The notes beneath the pieces are model-generated. The model ran no database searches and had not been told where the DNA came from. It was given only the letters and a program-made list of their open reading frames with translations. A stretch of DNA of 64,000 nucleotides, from the NCBI GenBank assembly GCA_001247695.2, contig LGRX02033392.1, forward strand, positions 62,001 through 126,000, read 5' to 3'. The first letter of the stretch is position 1. Each line of letters starts with the position of its first letter. The stretch is from Cymbomonas tetramitiformis (taxonomy: Eukaryota > Chlorophyta > Pyramimonadophyceae > Pyramimonadales > Pyramimonadaceae). Shown one piece after another: positions 12,001 to 24,300 of the stretch. The position numbers and the translations under genes are program-made.

Positions 12001-12735
12001 TTGAGCTCTCCGAGCTCCGTCGGCACCGTGCCCGTCAAGCTGTTATCGTTAAGCATTCTGTGAGGGCCCCACGCACACATCCCAAGCATCAGCATCTTGC
12101 GCGCACCCCACCCCCACGTCCCCCTCCATCCTCACCACTCCCTCCCGGCCAGTACCCTCGCCTATCGATATCAACGAGGCCCATGCCTCCCGTGGCGCCG
12201 TGACTGCATGTGACGCATGGTGTCCCCTCTTGCTATCGCACACCAGCGACCTCCCCGTGCCTCCACGCGCCAGTGTCACCAATGCCCGCTAATGAGTGAC
12301 AGGGCCTGTGAGGAGGCAGCCCGAGGGCGCGACTCCTATGAGCCAGGCTTGTCACGCGTGCCGCACAAACGGTCAGGCAGTGGCCGCCCATGAATCATCC
12401 ATTGCTTCGAGGCGGCAAGAGCCTCAAACCCATCCCGCAGGGTGATGCAACATGTGCTTCGAGCGGCGAGGATATTGCAAGAGACCTAGATGGCCGCTTC
12501 CGAAAACCACGAGCGCGTTGCGCGCTAGGCTCTCTTCTTGTGTAACACAGCGGCCGGATACGCAGGAAGTAGGAATCCACGTGGCGGCCGCGCATGAGAC
12601 AGCCATGACCGCCAACACAGGAAAGCTTAGTCAGCATAGAATGGAGGATCAGATCGAAGCACCCCCTTTCTCATGCCCCATCGCAGAAAGCTTGTGTGGG
12701 AGCGGCAACCAGCACGGAGGAATGGAGACATCCCG
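9077..12735 (-). CDS. LRR exon array, block 1 (four single-LRR exons)
   Basis: Minus-strand exons lie at 9409-9480, 10298-10369, 11242-11313 and 11989-12057. Each is preceded by an AG acceptor (CCCTCACAG) and followed by a GTAAGT donor. The first three are 72 nt and the fourth 69 nt. Each starts with one base that completes the previous codon and ends with two bases of the next (phase 2 on both sides). Translated, each gives xLxxNSLTGTxPTELGELxxxxxL, one plant-type LRR with the consensus LxxLxxLxLxxNxLxGxxPxxL. Variable residues are DFSLN/TSMTQ, TLYSN/TLIIH, ELFSN/MLMTR and MLNDN/KFIQ. The introns (about 675-870 bp) are near copies of each other. The last unit is cut at 12735. No start codon or other domain was found. 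Confidence 0.7.
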
Positions 12736-13645
12736 CTGTCACTTTGCAAGCCTGATTTTAATTGAATTTTCCACTATGGGTCCAGGTCCCACCCGTGACT
12801 TGTCCATGCACGGGTCGTTAATTTGCTCAGGCTCCCGTCTCACCGACGGAGCTTTACGACAAAGGCATCCATTGAAGTCCGTCTCCGCCGGATCCTGAAA
12901 AATCTCAGGCTTTGAGCCCACCTGTACCCGTCGGAGGCGCAAGCTATCGAAGCTCCATAGAAATCCGTCTCCATGAAATTATGAAAATTCCTGGATCCGT
13001 CTCCATGTTCCGTTGGATCGTCGATGCGCTAAGTACCCCTCATCTAATATCGTAGCATTTCAATGCAAATGGGTCTCAATCTCAATCGATCGGGACTAAT
13101 CTGCAAAGATATGTGGCAGGTTGCTTCTGGCAAGTGATGGCTGATTCAGGTTCTGAGATATCTAGCTGCAATATCCGACGCTTGTTGAAAAGAAAGAAAG
13201 AAAAAAATGTGACTCGTCCTACTGGAAGCGTGATATTCGAAGGTGCACAGCTGTTACGCCTGCCCGTGTCGCTTGTTGACATCATTGGCATTGGGGGGCG
13301 ATGCATTTGTAGGGTCTTGCATTTCAGCGCAAATGGTTTGGTAATCAGAATCCGCGATCGATCAGGGTGAAGCTATGAAATCAATATCTTCGCGTGTGGT
13401 AGGTCGCTTTAGGCAAGTGATGGCTTATTGAGGTTCTGAGATGTCTAGCTGCAATTTCCGGCCCAGGCTGCCCTCATTGGCATCGGGGATGCATTCATAG
13501 GGATACCGGACTATTTCAGCAAAAATGTTTCGGTATCGATCGATGATGAGGGTTGTCAATTCGTAAAATAAAGGCTATCCTCTATTGGGATCCGATTGGG
13601 CCCGTTTCAAGCGGAGCCGGGGAAAATCAGGCTCTGTCATGGTCC
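12736..13645. repeat. Unidentified segment with diverged tandem duplication
   Basis: No coding signal. Two diverged units of about 290 bp are visible: GGCAAGTGATGGCT, then TTCTGAGAT, then CTAGCTGCAAT at about 13127-13175 recurs at about 13412-13455, and the CATTGGCAT/GCATT segment near 13280 recurs near 13480. A weaker third copy may start near 13030. The segment replaces the remainder of an LRR unit and borders the duplicated block that starts at 13646. Confidence 0.45.
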
Positions 13646-14189
13646 GTCCCTGGAGAAGCCAACAAAATCCCAGCATCCGTAGTATTCCATCCCGGTCGGA
13701 TCTTACTTGATCAATCACAGCCTCCGCATTGACCCGTCCCCGGGGATCCTTTCCAGTGTCAGTCTCCGACGGAGTCGGATTGAAACCGTGCTGTGTGCGC
13801 TGTCTGTTGATACTGTCAGAAGTAGTTAATGGCATTCTCTTATGGCGGCCTACTTGCCCACAAGACACGCCACCTTCCTGCTTCCCCAGGAAGGGGCTTC
13901 AACCGCAGCTTCTAAGCCCCGCCCTATGGAGGTACTATCTTACACACAGCTGTTCGTTGAACCGCCCAACAAGCGTGCCACCCCGGAGCGGGCCACGGGG
14001 TCTGCCAACGTTTTCCAAAAAGTAGTTCCCGTGATTTTTACTGTGATATTTTTGAAATATTTGGCGACAGGTAAATGCAACGGAACTAATGAAGATGAAA
14101 ACGAGACAGGTAAGATACAAGTAAGCCATGCTGTCAGATTTCTGCTGACCCGTGCCCCGTACCCTGCAGTGCAGGACCGACAATTGCAC

Positions 14190-16249
14190 AAAGCATTCAC
14201 CAACATGTACGGAAAACCGAAAATGAAGGGGGCCAGTCACCACAGTTGGATTCCCCATACGCGAGACAAGTGGCAGGAAATTGTTCAGAAGAAATTAATC
14301 AACACAAATGACAGGCGGGAAGACATGGACCCAGAGTCGAAAGCGTGGCGACTACCCAAAGGTACGAACCAGACAGTCACAGAAGGAGGAGCCTGAGATG
14401 CTGAGGAGCAGAAGAACACCCTGGCTATATTACAGGAATTTCAGAGCTTCAGGTCGGCCACGCTGGAGTCATTTGCGGATGGGGCAACGATATGGGTGGG
14501 TGACCAGGACTGGAAGGAGATGAAGCTCAGCGTGGAACTGGTGAGAACGGAGGACCAGACAGTCACTGAGTCGAAGGCGTTGGCCAAGTTCTATTTGGAG
14601 AAGCTTCCCGAGGAGCGGCACAGATACATCAAGGTGGCGCAGGGGTTCCCACTTGAGAGCCCACATGGAACACTCAACGAACAAGGACATATAGAGTACA
14701 CGCTCCTACACAACTGCACCATGATAAACGGGAAACGCCTGGATGAAAATGGTTTCATCGCAAACAACCACCAAATCACGGTCGGCCCACTGCGAGCGGA
14801 GGCACAGGAGGCGGCACAGTTTCTGACGCATCCGGAGGCGGCACTTTGTGTGCTGCATGGGGAAGGGGTCGGGAAGAACATTATCGACAGGTAGAAGCTC
14901 CTGCAGGTTAGGTGGCATGAAGGAAAGGTGACAGGGCTAGACATCAAATTCGTGGGTACGGAATTTGCAGTGACGGTTGTCGCTACCTCCCTGGTTCTCA
15001 TCCCACTTCCATGTTACCCGATAGGCGCGGATACCTCCTATCATCCAGGAGAAACCCGTATTCCCACGGGTACGCATCTACGGCCCAGCGTCTAGAGGCA
15101 AGCCCAGAGAACCGTATGCTCCACATCGTGAGCGACGAGCTTAAGGGCAAGGACATCTTTGACCTCGAGGACAAACGGGTAAAGCTGGAAGGGGTGGAGT
15201 CGGCGTTCAAGGGGCACCACAGCAAAGCAGCGTTGCGGTGAAGCATGCCAACAGCGTCAAATTGGTGGCGGTGTCGTAGGAGGCAGCGCAGCGAATCGAG
15301 TCCAAGAAGAACAAGTTCCCGGTGCTGACGACATACGAAGTGCCGAGGGTGGTCACCATCAAAGATGTGGACAAGGAAACCGAGACGGAAATAGTGGTAA
15401 CTGATCCAGGGTCAGCGATAGACCCGGAGATCGACATGGAAGCGTCAGCGGAGGCGGTGGATGAGGTGTTCAACAAGGCACTGGGGGAACAAGTGCATCC
15501 ACTGCCACAGCTCACAGTCCCAGCGTACCCAGCAACGGACAAGGACGCTGATAGTGCCACATACCTGCGACAAAGGCAACACTGCACAAGGGAAATCTAT
15601 ATACTATGACCGCGACGGAGGAGGCGTATAAGTGGCTACTGCAGCAGGAGGGGCAGCAGACACAAGTCAAGCTGGACCACAAAGGTATGTATTTCTACAT
15701 CCGGGTCTCAGACTTCTCCAGAACGGGGCGGCACAACCGTTGCAAGCAGGCGAGGGAAGCACAGTATCCACAACCCTTCTTAGCGGACGACACGGTGGTC
15801 AATTAATTGGAATCGAAGCTGGAGAGCTTCGCTGATGCGGTGAAAAACGTCACTGCTACGCGGGGAGAGGGCCGAACAAGGAAACCGAGACTGCGAAATA
15901 TGATGTTGGGAGGCAAATCAATGGCTTGAGCGAGAAGGTGGAGAATGGCTTCCAGGACACCGCGGACAGCGTGCAGAAGGTCAACGTGTCCATAGCATTG
16001 GTGGGTAGAGGGGTTGACAACATAACCGACCTCACGGGAAAAGTGCTGGAACGGCAGGAGAGTCAAGTGTCACTGGCAGAAAAGCATAATCAGCTGGCGG
16101 ACGGTATGATACAGCAGCTTGTGAGTATGCGCAGCATGGAAAAGACACCGGCCCAGCAGCCATCAGCAGCTAACAGGCGCAAGAGGGCTGCCACCACCCC
16201 GCAATCGGAGACGGGTGAAGACACGGACATGAAGGGCACGGTATTATGA
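14190..16249 (+). pseudogene. ORF1-like region of LINE copy A
   Basis: The frame open from about 13842 has in-frame TGA at 14394-14396 and TAG at 14892-14894; downstream coding continues in other frames (15011-15241, 15322-15609, 15606-15806, 15926-16249). The readable protein includes FADGATIWVGDQDWKEMK, EKLPEERHRYIKVAQG and, near the end, VENGFQDTADSVQKVNVS, the last in a helical region with coiled-coil character ending in a basic KRAATTPQ tail. I know no named domain for it. Position before RNase H and the coiled coil suggest a nucleic-acid-binding ORF1 protein. The same stops occur in copy B, so decay preceded the duplication. Confidence 0.5.
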
Positions 16250-16329
16250 CAACTACAAAGAATAGTAGAAACGGAAACAAGACAAAAAGAATAACGTATA
16301 GAGGCTGGGGTTTAGGACCCGAGATGGGA

Positions 16330-16690
16330 CAGAGTAGAAAAGCACATGGCCAGATGGTAAGGTGGGGACCAGTCAGTAACTAAAGCAGAACTAATGGCCA
16401 TACTCATGGCGCTGCAACTAGAGGCCAATGACGATATAGTAGAATGGCACCTACAAATATGCACAGAGAGCCTAAGCTCGCTATACCAAATACACAGCAT
16501 GCAAAGAAGGCCCCACAACATGGAAAGACACAGACACAGATAGAGACATAATACATGAAATAATAATAAGGTACTGGAAGCAATAGGGCAGTTGAACACC
16601 AAGGGCACTGAAGTGACGCTGCACAAGGTTAAGGCGCATACAGGAATAAAAGACAACGAGGAAGCTGACGAAGTGGCCAAAATGGCGTGA
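16330..16690 (+). pseudogene. RNase H remnant of LINE copy A
   Basis: Readable pieces are TKAELMAILMAL, ICTESLSSLYQI, MQRRPHNMERH and VKAHTGIKDNEEADEVAK. They align with the intact RNase H at 5818-6558. The second active-site Asp (CTDSL there) is Glu here (CTESL), the first Asp box is not recognisable, and stops interrupt the frame. It cannot encode an active enzyme. Confidence 0.7.
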
Positions 16691-16859
16691 GAAAAAGGGG
16701 AATACAGGGAAGCACAATCATGCCAACAAGGCAAACAATAACTCTAAAGGCAGTCCTATACCCGAAAACAAGGGACCAAAAGGAAATTACATCAAGGAAA
16801 GGGGTGTACGCAGAGGTGGCGAAACAGGTTCGGGAGCGAACACAATAAAAAAATGACGG

Positions 16860-18171
16860 GATTCAAACGCTGAAAAGAAAGCTGGGAGGCGACCGAGAGG
16901 AATGGGAGACAAACCAAACATGCAAGAGAAGAAAACAACAAGCAACTGACACAAGTGCGGAAACAAAAAGGCGAGGAGACGACGAACAAGGAGAAACGAT
17001 AAACCTCACGGAAGAACTATTAGAAATGCTATAGGATATGGAGGATACAGGTGGTATAGAGGGAAACGAATTACATGACCAGCAAGGACTCTCGCAGGAA
17101 ATGCAAACACCGCAGAACTCTACAAACCAAGAGAATGATGACCTGTATAACGAAGAAGACCCCACAGAGAAGGAACTGCAAACACCGCTCCCAAAACTGG
17201 AGGAATGGGGACAGCATGAAGAAATGGAAGAACCACAAGAAACAAGGGAACGCCAAGAAGAAGCACAAATGAATTAGAATCAAAAATACAAAAAACAGCC
17301 CAAGACCTTGAACAGGCACACGAGGAAGACAAACAAAAGGCAGGCAGACATAGCGGAGGCCAACAGGAAAAAAAGACCCAGACAGACAAATGAACAAATG
17401 AGAATAAAAAAGATAAAAGTAGCAGAACAACAAAAGCCAGGGAAATACATGAAACACCTAGTAGGGGACACAGCGATACACGAACTGTCCAATTGGTTCT
17501 GGAAAGCGCAAAACCAGAAGGAAATAAGTACCATAGCAAAGAGCAGATGCAAGGTCCTGCCAGCGGGCCTGTACCAGAAAGAAACATGACGTGACAAAGG
17601 ACAGAAATGCCCACTCTGCAGGAGGGAACATCATAAAATGAGGAAAACATACACTAAAAGGTCGGACGACACAACCGAAGCAATAAAGAAAGGAAGAAAA
17701 GGGGGCTGTGTCATAAAAACAGATGCAGGAAAGACAGAGGATGAAGCAATAATGGAGTACATAGTGGAACGAGGACAGTGGAGGCTTGACGGAAGAAACA
17801 ACCCAGGTCAAGGCATGGGAAAGATGCAATATCACATTACGTAGATATAGTCATGCTGGAAGGATTAGAACACAAAAGGGTCACAATGGACTACAAGTCA
17901 AAACACGCAAAGCAGGAAGTGACAAATATACACCAAGTTGAAATTACGTTCACAGAGGACACCGAATGGGAAACAGCACTGAAGGCAAAATACACCAAAT
18001 ACACACCATTGGTCAAACTACCAAGACCAGAAGGATACAAAGCGTAATAACAACTGGACACATAGGAACAGTGTATGACCATAACAGACAGATACTCACG
18101 GAACACATGGGATTCGACAAACAAGAAACCCAAGCACTACTAAAAAAAATACACAACATAGCAACAGAATA
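16860..18171 (+). pseudogene. C-terminal region of LINE copy A with zinc motif
   Basis: Successive frames give an acidic stretch (17038-17277), KHLVGDTAIHELSNWFWK and RCKVLPAGLYQK (17308-17589), a zinc-type CPLCRREHHK just after a TGA, and a terminal segment (about 17853-18171) with VEITFTEDTEWETALKAKYTKY split by distance from ITTGHIGTVYDHN. The last part resembles the C-terminal domain found after the zinc motif in several LINE groups, possibly of restriction-endonuclease type, but I am not sure of that. The YR element in copy B interrupts this region at the base equivalent to 17789/17790. Confidence 0.5.
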
Positions 18172-18306
18172 ATTATACACCACCAGCATATACAGACTGT
18201 ACAGAAACAAAACAGACCGAAAACCAGACTAAAGAAAAAAGGAGGGCTAGGCTATTGCCGAAAAAAGCCACACGACCTGAAAAGGGTGTCTAATATATAT
18301 ATATAT

Positions 18307-21300
18307 GTTGGGTACTTACAAATGTTTAATCGACATGAGCTCTCCCAGCTGTGTCGGCAACGTGCCCGTCAAGCTGTTTGAGTGCAAGTACCTGTGAGGG
18401 CCCCGCGCAAGCATCCCAAGCATCAACATCTCACGTGCATACCACGCGCCCACGTGTCCTTCCCATCTTCATCACATCCTCCTTGCTGGTACTCTTGCCT
18501 ATTGAGGGGGGCCGTGCCTCCCGTGGTGCCTGCTCTACATGTGATGCACGGTAGCTCATCTGGCTACCGCGCACACATTAGCAGCCTCTCCGTGCCACCA
18601 CGTGCTATCAAAGCTGTTCCAATATTATGTCAAGGTGGCAGGGGCCTCAAACCCATCCTACAGGGTGATGCTGCATGCTCATATGAGGGAGGCTTGTCGT
18701 TTGTCGTGCATGCCGCACACACGGTCAGGCAGTGGCCGCCAATGAATGAGCCATTGCTTCAATACCGCAAGGGCCTCAAACCCGTTGCGCAAGGTGACGC
18801 CGCATGTGCGCCAAGCGGCGAGGCCCTTACACGAGACCCAGATGCACAAATGACACGAGCAGTGGCGCCTTGCGCCATTAGTGCCGACTCCCTCTCAGGG
18901 AGACAGCGGCCGAGTACATAGCAGGCTTCCACGTGGCGGGCACGCATGAGGCAGCAATGCCGACTGTCAACAAAGAAGAGAATTGATATAGAGCATCCAA
19001 GGAAAAAAGCACTTCTTGCCACGCCCCATCGCGGATATATAGGCATGGGAGCGGCAACAACGTGTGTATGGATAGTTTGCAGGGGAGCGGCAACAACGGA
19101 GGCATCCCGCTGTCACCATCCACACCTTAGAAGTGGCTAATGGCAGTCTCCTGCGGCCTACTTGCCTGCACCAGACACCACCTGCTGCCTGCTTCCCCGC
19201 CACGTGGAGCCATCGGCCCCAGTGTGGAGCTTCACCAAATCTACATTCAATACAATTTTGTATCGGGGCGAAGGATTGTATGCCATCAAGTACTTACAAG
19301 TAATCCATCGATGTGAGCTCTCCGAGCTCCGTCGGCACCGTGCCCGTCATGCTGTTTGAGTGAAACTCTCTGTGAGGGCCCCACGCATACATCCCAAGCA
19401 TCAGCATCTTGCGCGCACCCCACCCGCCCACGTCCCCCTCCCATCCTCACCATTTCCTCCCGCCCAGTACCCTCGCCTACCGATATCAAGGAAGCCCGCG
19501 CCTCCCATGGCGCCGTCACTCCCTCTGCAACACAGCGGCCGGGTATATAGCAGGCTTCCACGTGGCGGGCGCGCATGACACGCCCATAGCAACCAACACA
19601 TACAGAAAACCTTAGTCAGCATAGAATGGAGGATCAGATCGAAGCACCCCCTTGCTCATGCCCCATTGCGGATAGCCTGTGTGACAGCGGCAACCAACAC
19701 AGAGGAGGGAAGGCATTCCGCTGTCACCATCCACGCCTTACAGGTGGCTAATGGCAATCTCCTACAGCCTACTTGCCTGCACCAGCCACCACCTGCTGCC
19801 TGCTTCCCGGCCACGGGGGAGCCATTGACCCCAGGGCGGAGCTTCATCCACATCTACATTCAATAAACTTTTCTGTGGGCGCGGGGCACAGTATAGCATC
19901 AAGTACTTACATGTGATCCAACGACGTAAGCTCTCCGAGCTCCGTCGGCAACGTGCCCGTCAAGCTGTTATAGAAAAGAAACCTGTGAGGGCCCCGCGCA
20001 CACATCCCTCCAAAAGCATCAGCATCTTGCGCGCACCTCACCCCCGCACGTCCCCCTCCCATCCTCACCACTTCCTCCCGGCCCTCGCCTATCGATATCA
20101 AAGAGGCCCATGCCTCCCGTGGTGCCGTCACTGCATGTGACGCATGGTGTCCCATCCTGCTATCGCACACCAGCGACCTCTCCGTGCCTCCACGCGACAT
20201 TGGCACCAATGCCCGCTATTGAGTGACAGGGCCTGTGAGGAGGCAGCCCGAGGGCGGGGCGCCCGCTATGAGCGAGGCCTATCATGCATGCCGCGGAGAC
20301 GATCAGACAGTGGCCTCAGACTCTTCCCGCAGGGTGATGCCACATGTGCGCCGAGCGGCAAGGCCATTGCACGGGACCTAGATGGCCGCTTCCAAATAAC
20401 ACGAGCGCCTTGCATGGTTGGCTCTCTCCCTCTGCAACACAGCAGGCGTCCACGTGGCGGCCTCGGATGACACAGTCATGACCACCCACACAGGAAAGCT
20501 TAGTCAGCATAGAATGGAGGATCAGATCGAAGCACCCCCTTTCTCATGCCCCATCGCGGATAGCTTGTGTCGGTGCGGCAACCAGCACGTAGGAAGAGAG
20601 GCATTCCGCTGTCACCATCCACGCCTTGGAAGTGGTTAACGGCGGTCGCCTACGGCCTACTTGCCTGCGACAGACACCACCTTCTGCCTGCTTCCAGGCC
20701 AGGTGGGAGCCATCGACCCCAGTGTGGAGCCTCATTCACATCAACAATCAATACGTTTGCCAGTGGGGGCAAAACAGTGCATGCCATTGGGTACTTACAG
20801 CTGGATGATCGACGTGAGCTCTCCGAGCTCCGACGGCACCGTGCCCGCCAAGCTGTTAAGGTAAATAGATCTGTGAGGCCCCGCGCACACATTCCAAGCA
20901 TCAGCATCTTTGCGCGTACCCCACCCCCCCACGTCCCCTTCCCATCCTCACCACTCCCTCCCGGCCAGTACCCTCGCCTATCGATATCAAAGAGGCCCGT
21001 GCCTCTCGTGGCGCCGTCACTGCATGTGACGCATGGTGCCCCCTCTTGCTATCGCACACCAGCGACCTCCCCGTGCCTCCACCCGCCAGTGTCACCAATG
21101 CCCACTAATGAGTGACAGGGCCTGTGAGGAGGCAGCCCGAGGGCGCGACTCCTATGAGCCAGGCTTGTCACGCGTGCCGCACAAACGGTCAGGCAGTGGC
21201 TGCCCACAAATTATTCATTACTTCGAGGCGGTAGGAGCCCCAGACCCATCCCGCAGGGTGATGCTGCATGTGCGCCGAGCGGTGAGGCCATTGCACGGGA

Positions 21301-24300
21301 CCCAGACGGTCGCTTCCAAATACCACGAGCGCCTTGCGCGCTTGGCTCTCTCCCTCTGCAGGACAGCGGCCGGGTACATAGCAGGCATCCATGTGGCGGC
21401 CGCACATCAGACAACCATGACCACCAACACATATAGGAAAGCTCAGTCAGCATAGAATGAAGGGGCACATCGAAGCACCCCTTTCTCATGCCCCATCGCA
21501 GACAGCTTGTGTGGGTGTGGCAACCAGCACGGAGGAAGGGACGCATCCCGCTGTCACCATCAACGACTTAGAAGTGGTTAATGCCAGCCTCCTACGGCCT
21601 ACTTGCCGGACACAGACACCACCTGCTGTCTGATTCGCGGCCATGTGAGAGCCATCGACCCCAGGGCGGAGCTTCATCCACATGAACAACGAATAACCTT
21701 TTTTTGTGTGGTGTGAGGCAATGTATGCCATCAAGTACTTACAGCAAAGTCATCGACGTGAGCTCTCCGAGCTCCGTCGGCACCATGCCCGTCAAGCTGT
21801 TCAAGTAAAGCGTCCTGCGAAGGCCCCGCGCATACATCCCAAGCATCAGCATCTTGCGCGCATACCACCCCCCCACGTCCCCCTCCCATCCTCACCATTT
21901 CCTCCCTGCCAGTACCCTTGCCTATCGATATCAAAGAGGCCCGTGCCTCCCGTGGTGCCGTCACTGCATGTGACGCATGGTGTCTCATCCTGCTATCCCA
22001 CACCAGCGACCTCCCCGTGCCTCTACCCACCAGTGTCACCAATGCCCGCTAATGAGGAGCAGGACCTGTGAGGGGGCAGCCCGAGGGCGCGGCTCCTATG
22101 ATGAGCAAGGCTTGTCACGCATGCCGCACAAACGGTCAGGCAGTGGCCGCCCATGAATCATCCATTGCTTCGAAGCGGCACCCATCCCGCAAGGTGATGC
22201 CCCATGTGCGCCGAGCGGCGAGTCCCTTGCACGAGAACCAGATGGCCGCTTCCAAATACCACGAGCGCCTTTGGAGGTTGGCTCTCTCCCTCTGCAACAC
22301 AGCGGCTGGGTATATAGCAGGCATCCACGTGGCGGCCGCACATCAGACAGCCATGACCACCAACACAGGAAAGCTTAGTCAGCATAGAATGGAGAATCAA
22401 CTCGAAGCACCCCTTTCTCATGCCCCATCGCGGATAGCTTGTGTGGGTGCGGCAACCAGCACGGAGGAAGGGACGCATCTCGCTGCCTCCATCCATGCCT
22501 TAGAAGTGGTTAATGGCAGTCTCCTACGGCCTACTTGCCGGACACAGACACCAACTGCTGCATGCTTCACGGCCAGAAGGGAGCGAAAGAATCCATGGTG
22601 GGATTTTAACCACATCAAGAATCAATACGCTGGGATGTGGGGTCGGGGCAATGTATGCTATCAAGTACATACAGCTGGATCATCGACGTGAGCTCTCCGA
22701 GCTCCGTCGGCACCATGCCCGTCAAGCTGTTTGAGAAAAGCTCCCTGTGAGGGCCCCACGCACACATCCCAAGCATCAGCATCTTGCACGCACCTCACCC
22801 CCCCACGTCCCCCTCCCATCCTCACCACTTCCTCCCCGCCAGTACCCTCGCCTATCGATATCAAAGAGGCCCGTGCCTCCCGTGGTGCGGTCACTGCATG
22901 TGGCGCACGGTGTCTCATCTTGCTATCGCACACCAGCGACCTCCTGGTGTCTCCACGCGCCAGTGTCACCAATGCCCGCTAATGAGTGACAGGGACGAGG
23001 GCGCGGCTCCTATGAGCCAGGCTTGTCACGCGTGCTTCACAAACGGTCAGGCAGTGGCCGCCCATGAATCATCCCTTGCTTTGAAGCGGCAAGAGCCTCA
23101 GACCCATCCCGCAGGGTGATGCCACATGTATGCCGAGCGGTAAGGTTATTGCACGAGACCCAGATGGCCGCTTCCAAATACCACCAGCTCCTTGCGCGCT
23201 AGGCTCTCTCCCTCTGCAACACAGCAGCCGGGTATATGGCAGGCATGCACGTGGCGGCCGTGCATGACACAGTCATGACCACCTACACAGGAAAGCTTAG
23301 TCAGCATAGAATGGAGGATCAGATCGAAGCATCCCCTTTCTCATGCCCCATCGTGGATAGCTTGTGTGGGTGCGGCAACCAGCACGGAGGAAGAGAGGCA
23401 TCCCGCTGTCACCATCCACGCCTTACAAAAGCTTAACGGCGGTCGCCTATGGCCTACTTGCCTGCACCAGACACCACCTGCTGTCTGCTTCCCGGCCTCG
23501 TTGAGCCATCGATCCCAGGGCGGAACTTCATCCATATCAACAATCAATACGCTTTTCTGTGGGGGCAAAACTCTGCATGCCATTGGGTACTTACAGCCGA
23601 GTCATCAACGTGAGCTCTCCAAGCTCCGTCGGCACCATGCCCGTCAAGCTGTTATCGTTAAGCATTCTGTGAGGGCCCCACGCACACATGCCAAGCATCA
23701 GCAACTTGCACGCATCCCTCCCGCCCACGTTCCCCTCCTATCCTCACCACTCCCTCTCAGCCAGCACCCTCGCCTATCGATGTCAACGAGGCCCGTGCCT
23801 CCCGTCATGCCGTCACTGCATGTGACGCATGGTGTCTCATCCTGCTATCGCACACCAGCGACCTCCCCGTGCCTCCACCCACCAGTGTCACCAAAAGAAG
23901 CCCGCTAATGAGTGACAGGGCCTGTGAGGAGGCAGCCCGAGGGCGCGGCTTCTATGAGCCAGGCTCGTCACGCGTGCCGCACAAACGGTCAGGCAGTGGC
24001 TGCCCACGAATCATCCCTTGCGTCGAGGCGGTAAGAGCCTTAAACCCATCCAGCAGGGTGATGCTGCATGTGCGCCGAGCGGCGAGGCCATTGCTCAAGA
24101 CCCAGATGGCCGCTTCCAAATACCACGAGCGCCTTGCGCGCTTGGCTCTCTCCCTCTGCAGGACAGCGGCCGGGTACATAGCAGGCATCCATGTGGCGGC
24201 CGCACATCAGACAGCCATGACCACCAACACATATAGGAAAGCTCAGTCAGCATAGAATGAAGGGGCACATCGAAGCACCCCTTTCTCATGCCCATCGCAG

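Larger units (their letters stand above)
13930..18306 (+). mobile_element. LINE copy A, internally deleted and inactive
   Basis: The plus-strand element carries an ORF1-like region with coiled coil, a decayed RNase H, and a C-terminal region with a CPLC zinc motif, ending in a GGGTGT box and a TA microsatellite (18291-18306). Neither endonuclease nor reverse transcriptase is seen, so it is probably an internally deleted, non-autonomous derivative. It sits inside an LRR intron: LRR intron sequence lies to its left (13818-13925), and the splice donor of the next LRR exon starts about 5 bp beyond its TA tail. The left boundary is approximate. Confidence 0.75.
13646..19120. repeat. Segmental duplication, copy A
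   Basis: This stretch matches 26831-39740 almost base for base once the 7459-bp insertion in the other copy is removed. The offset is constant at 13160 over about 4 kb and 20619 after the insertion. The match includes a piece of LRR intron (13818-13925), a whole LINE, and the next LRR exon unit (18320-18391). Because flanking LRR sequence is shared, the two LINEs are one insertion that was later duplicated, not two insertions. Only a few single-base differences and a 22-25-bp gap near 13790 separate the copies. Confidence 0.9.
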
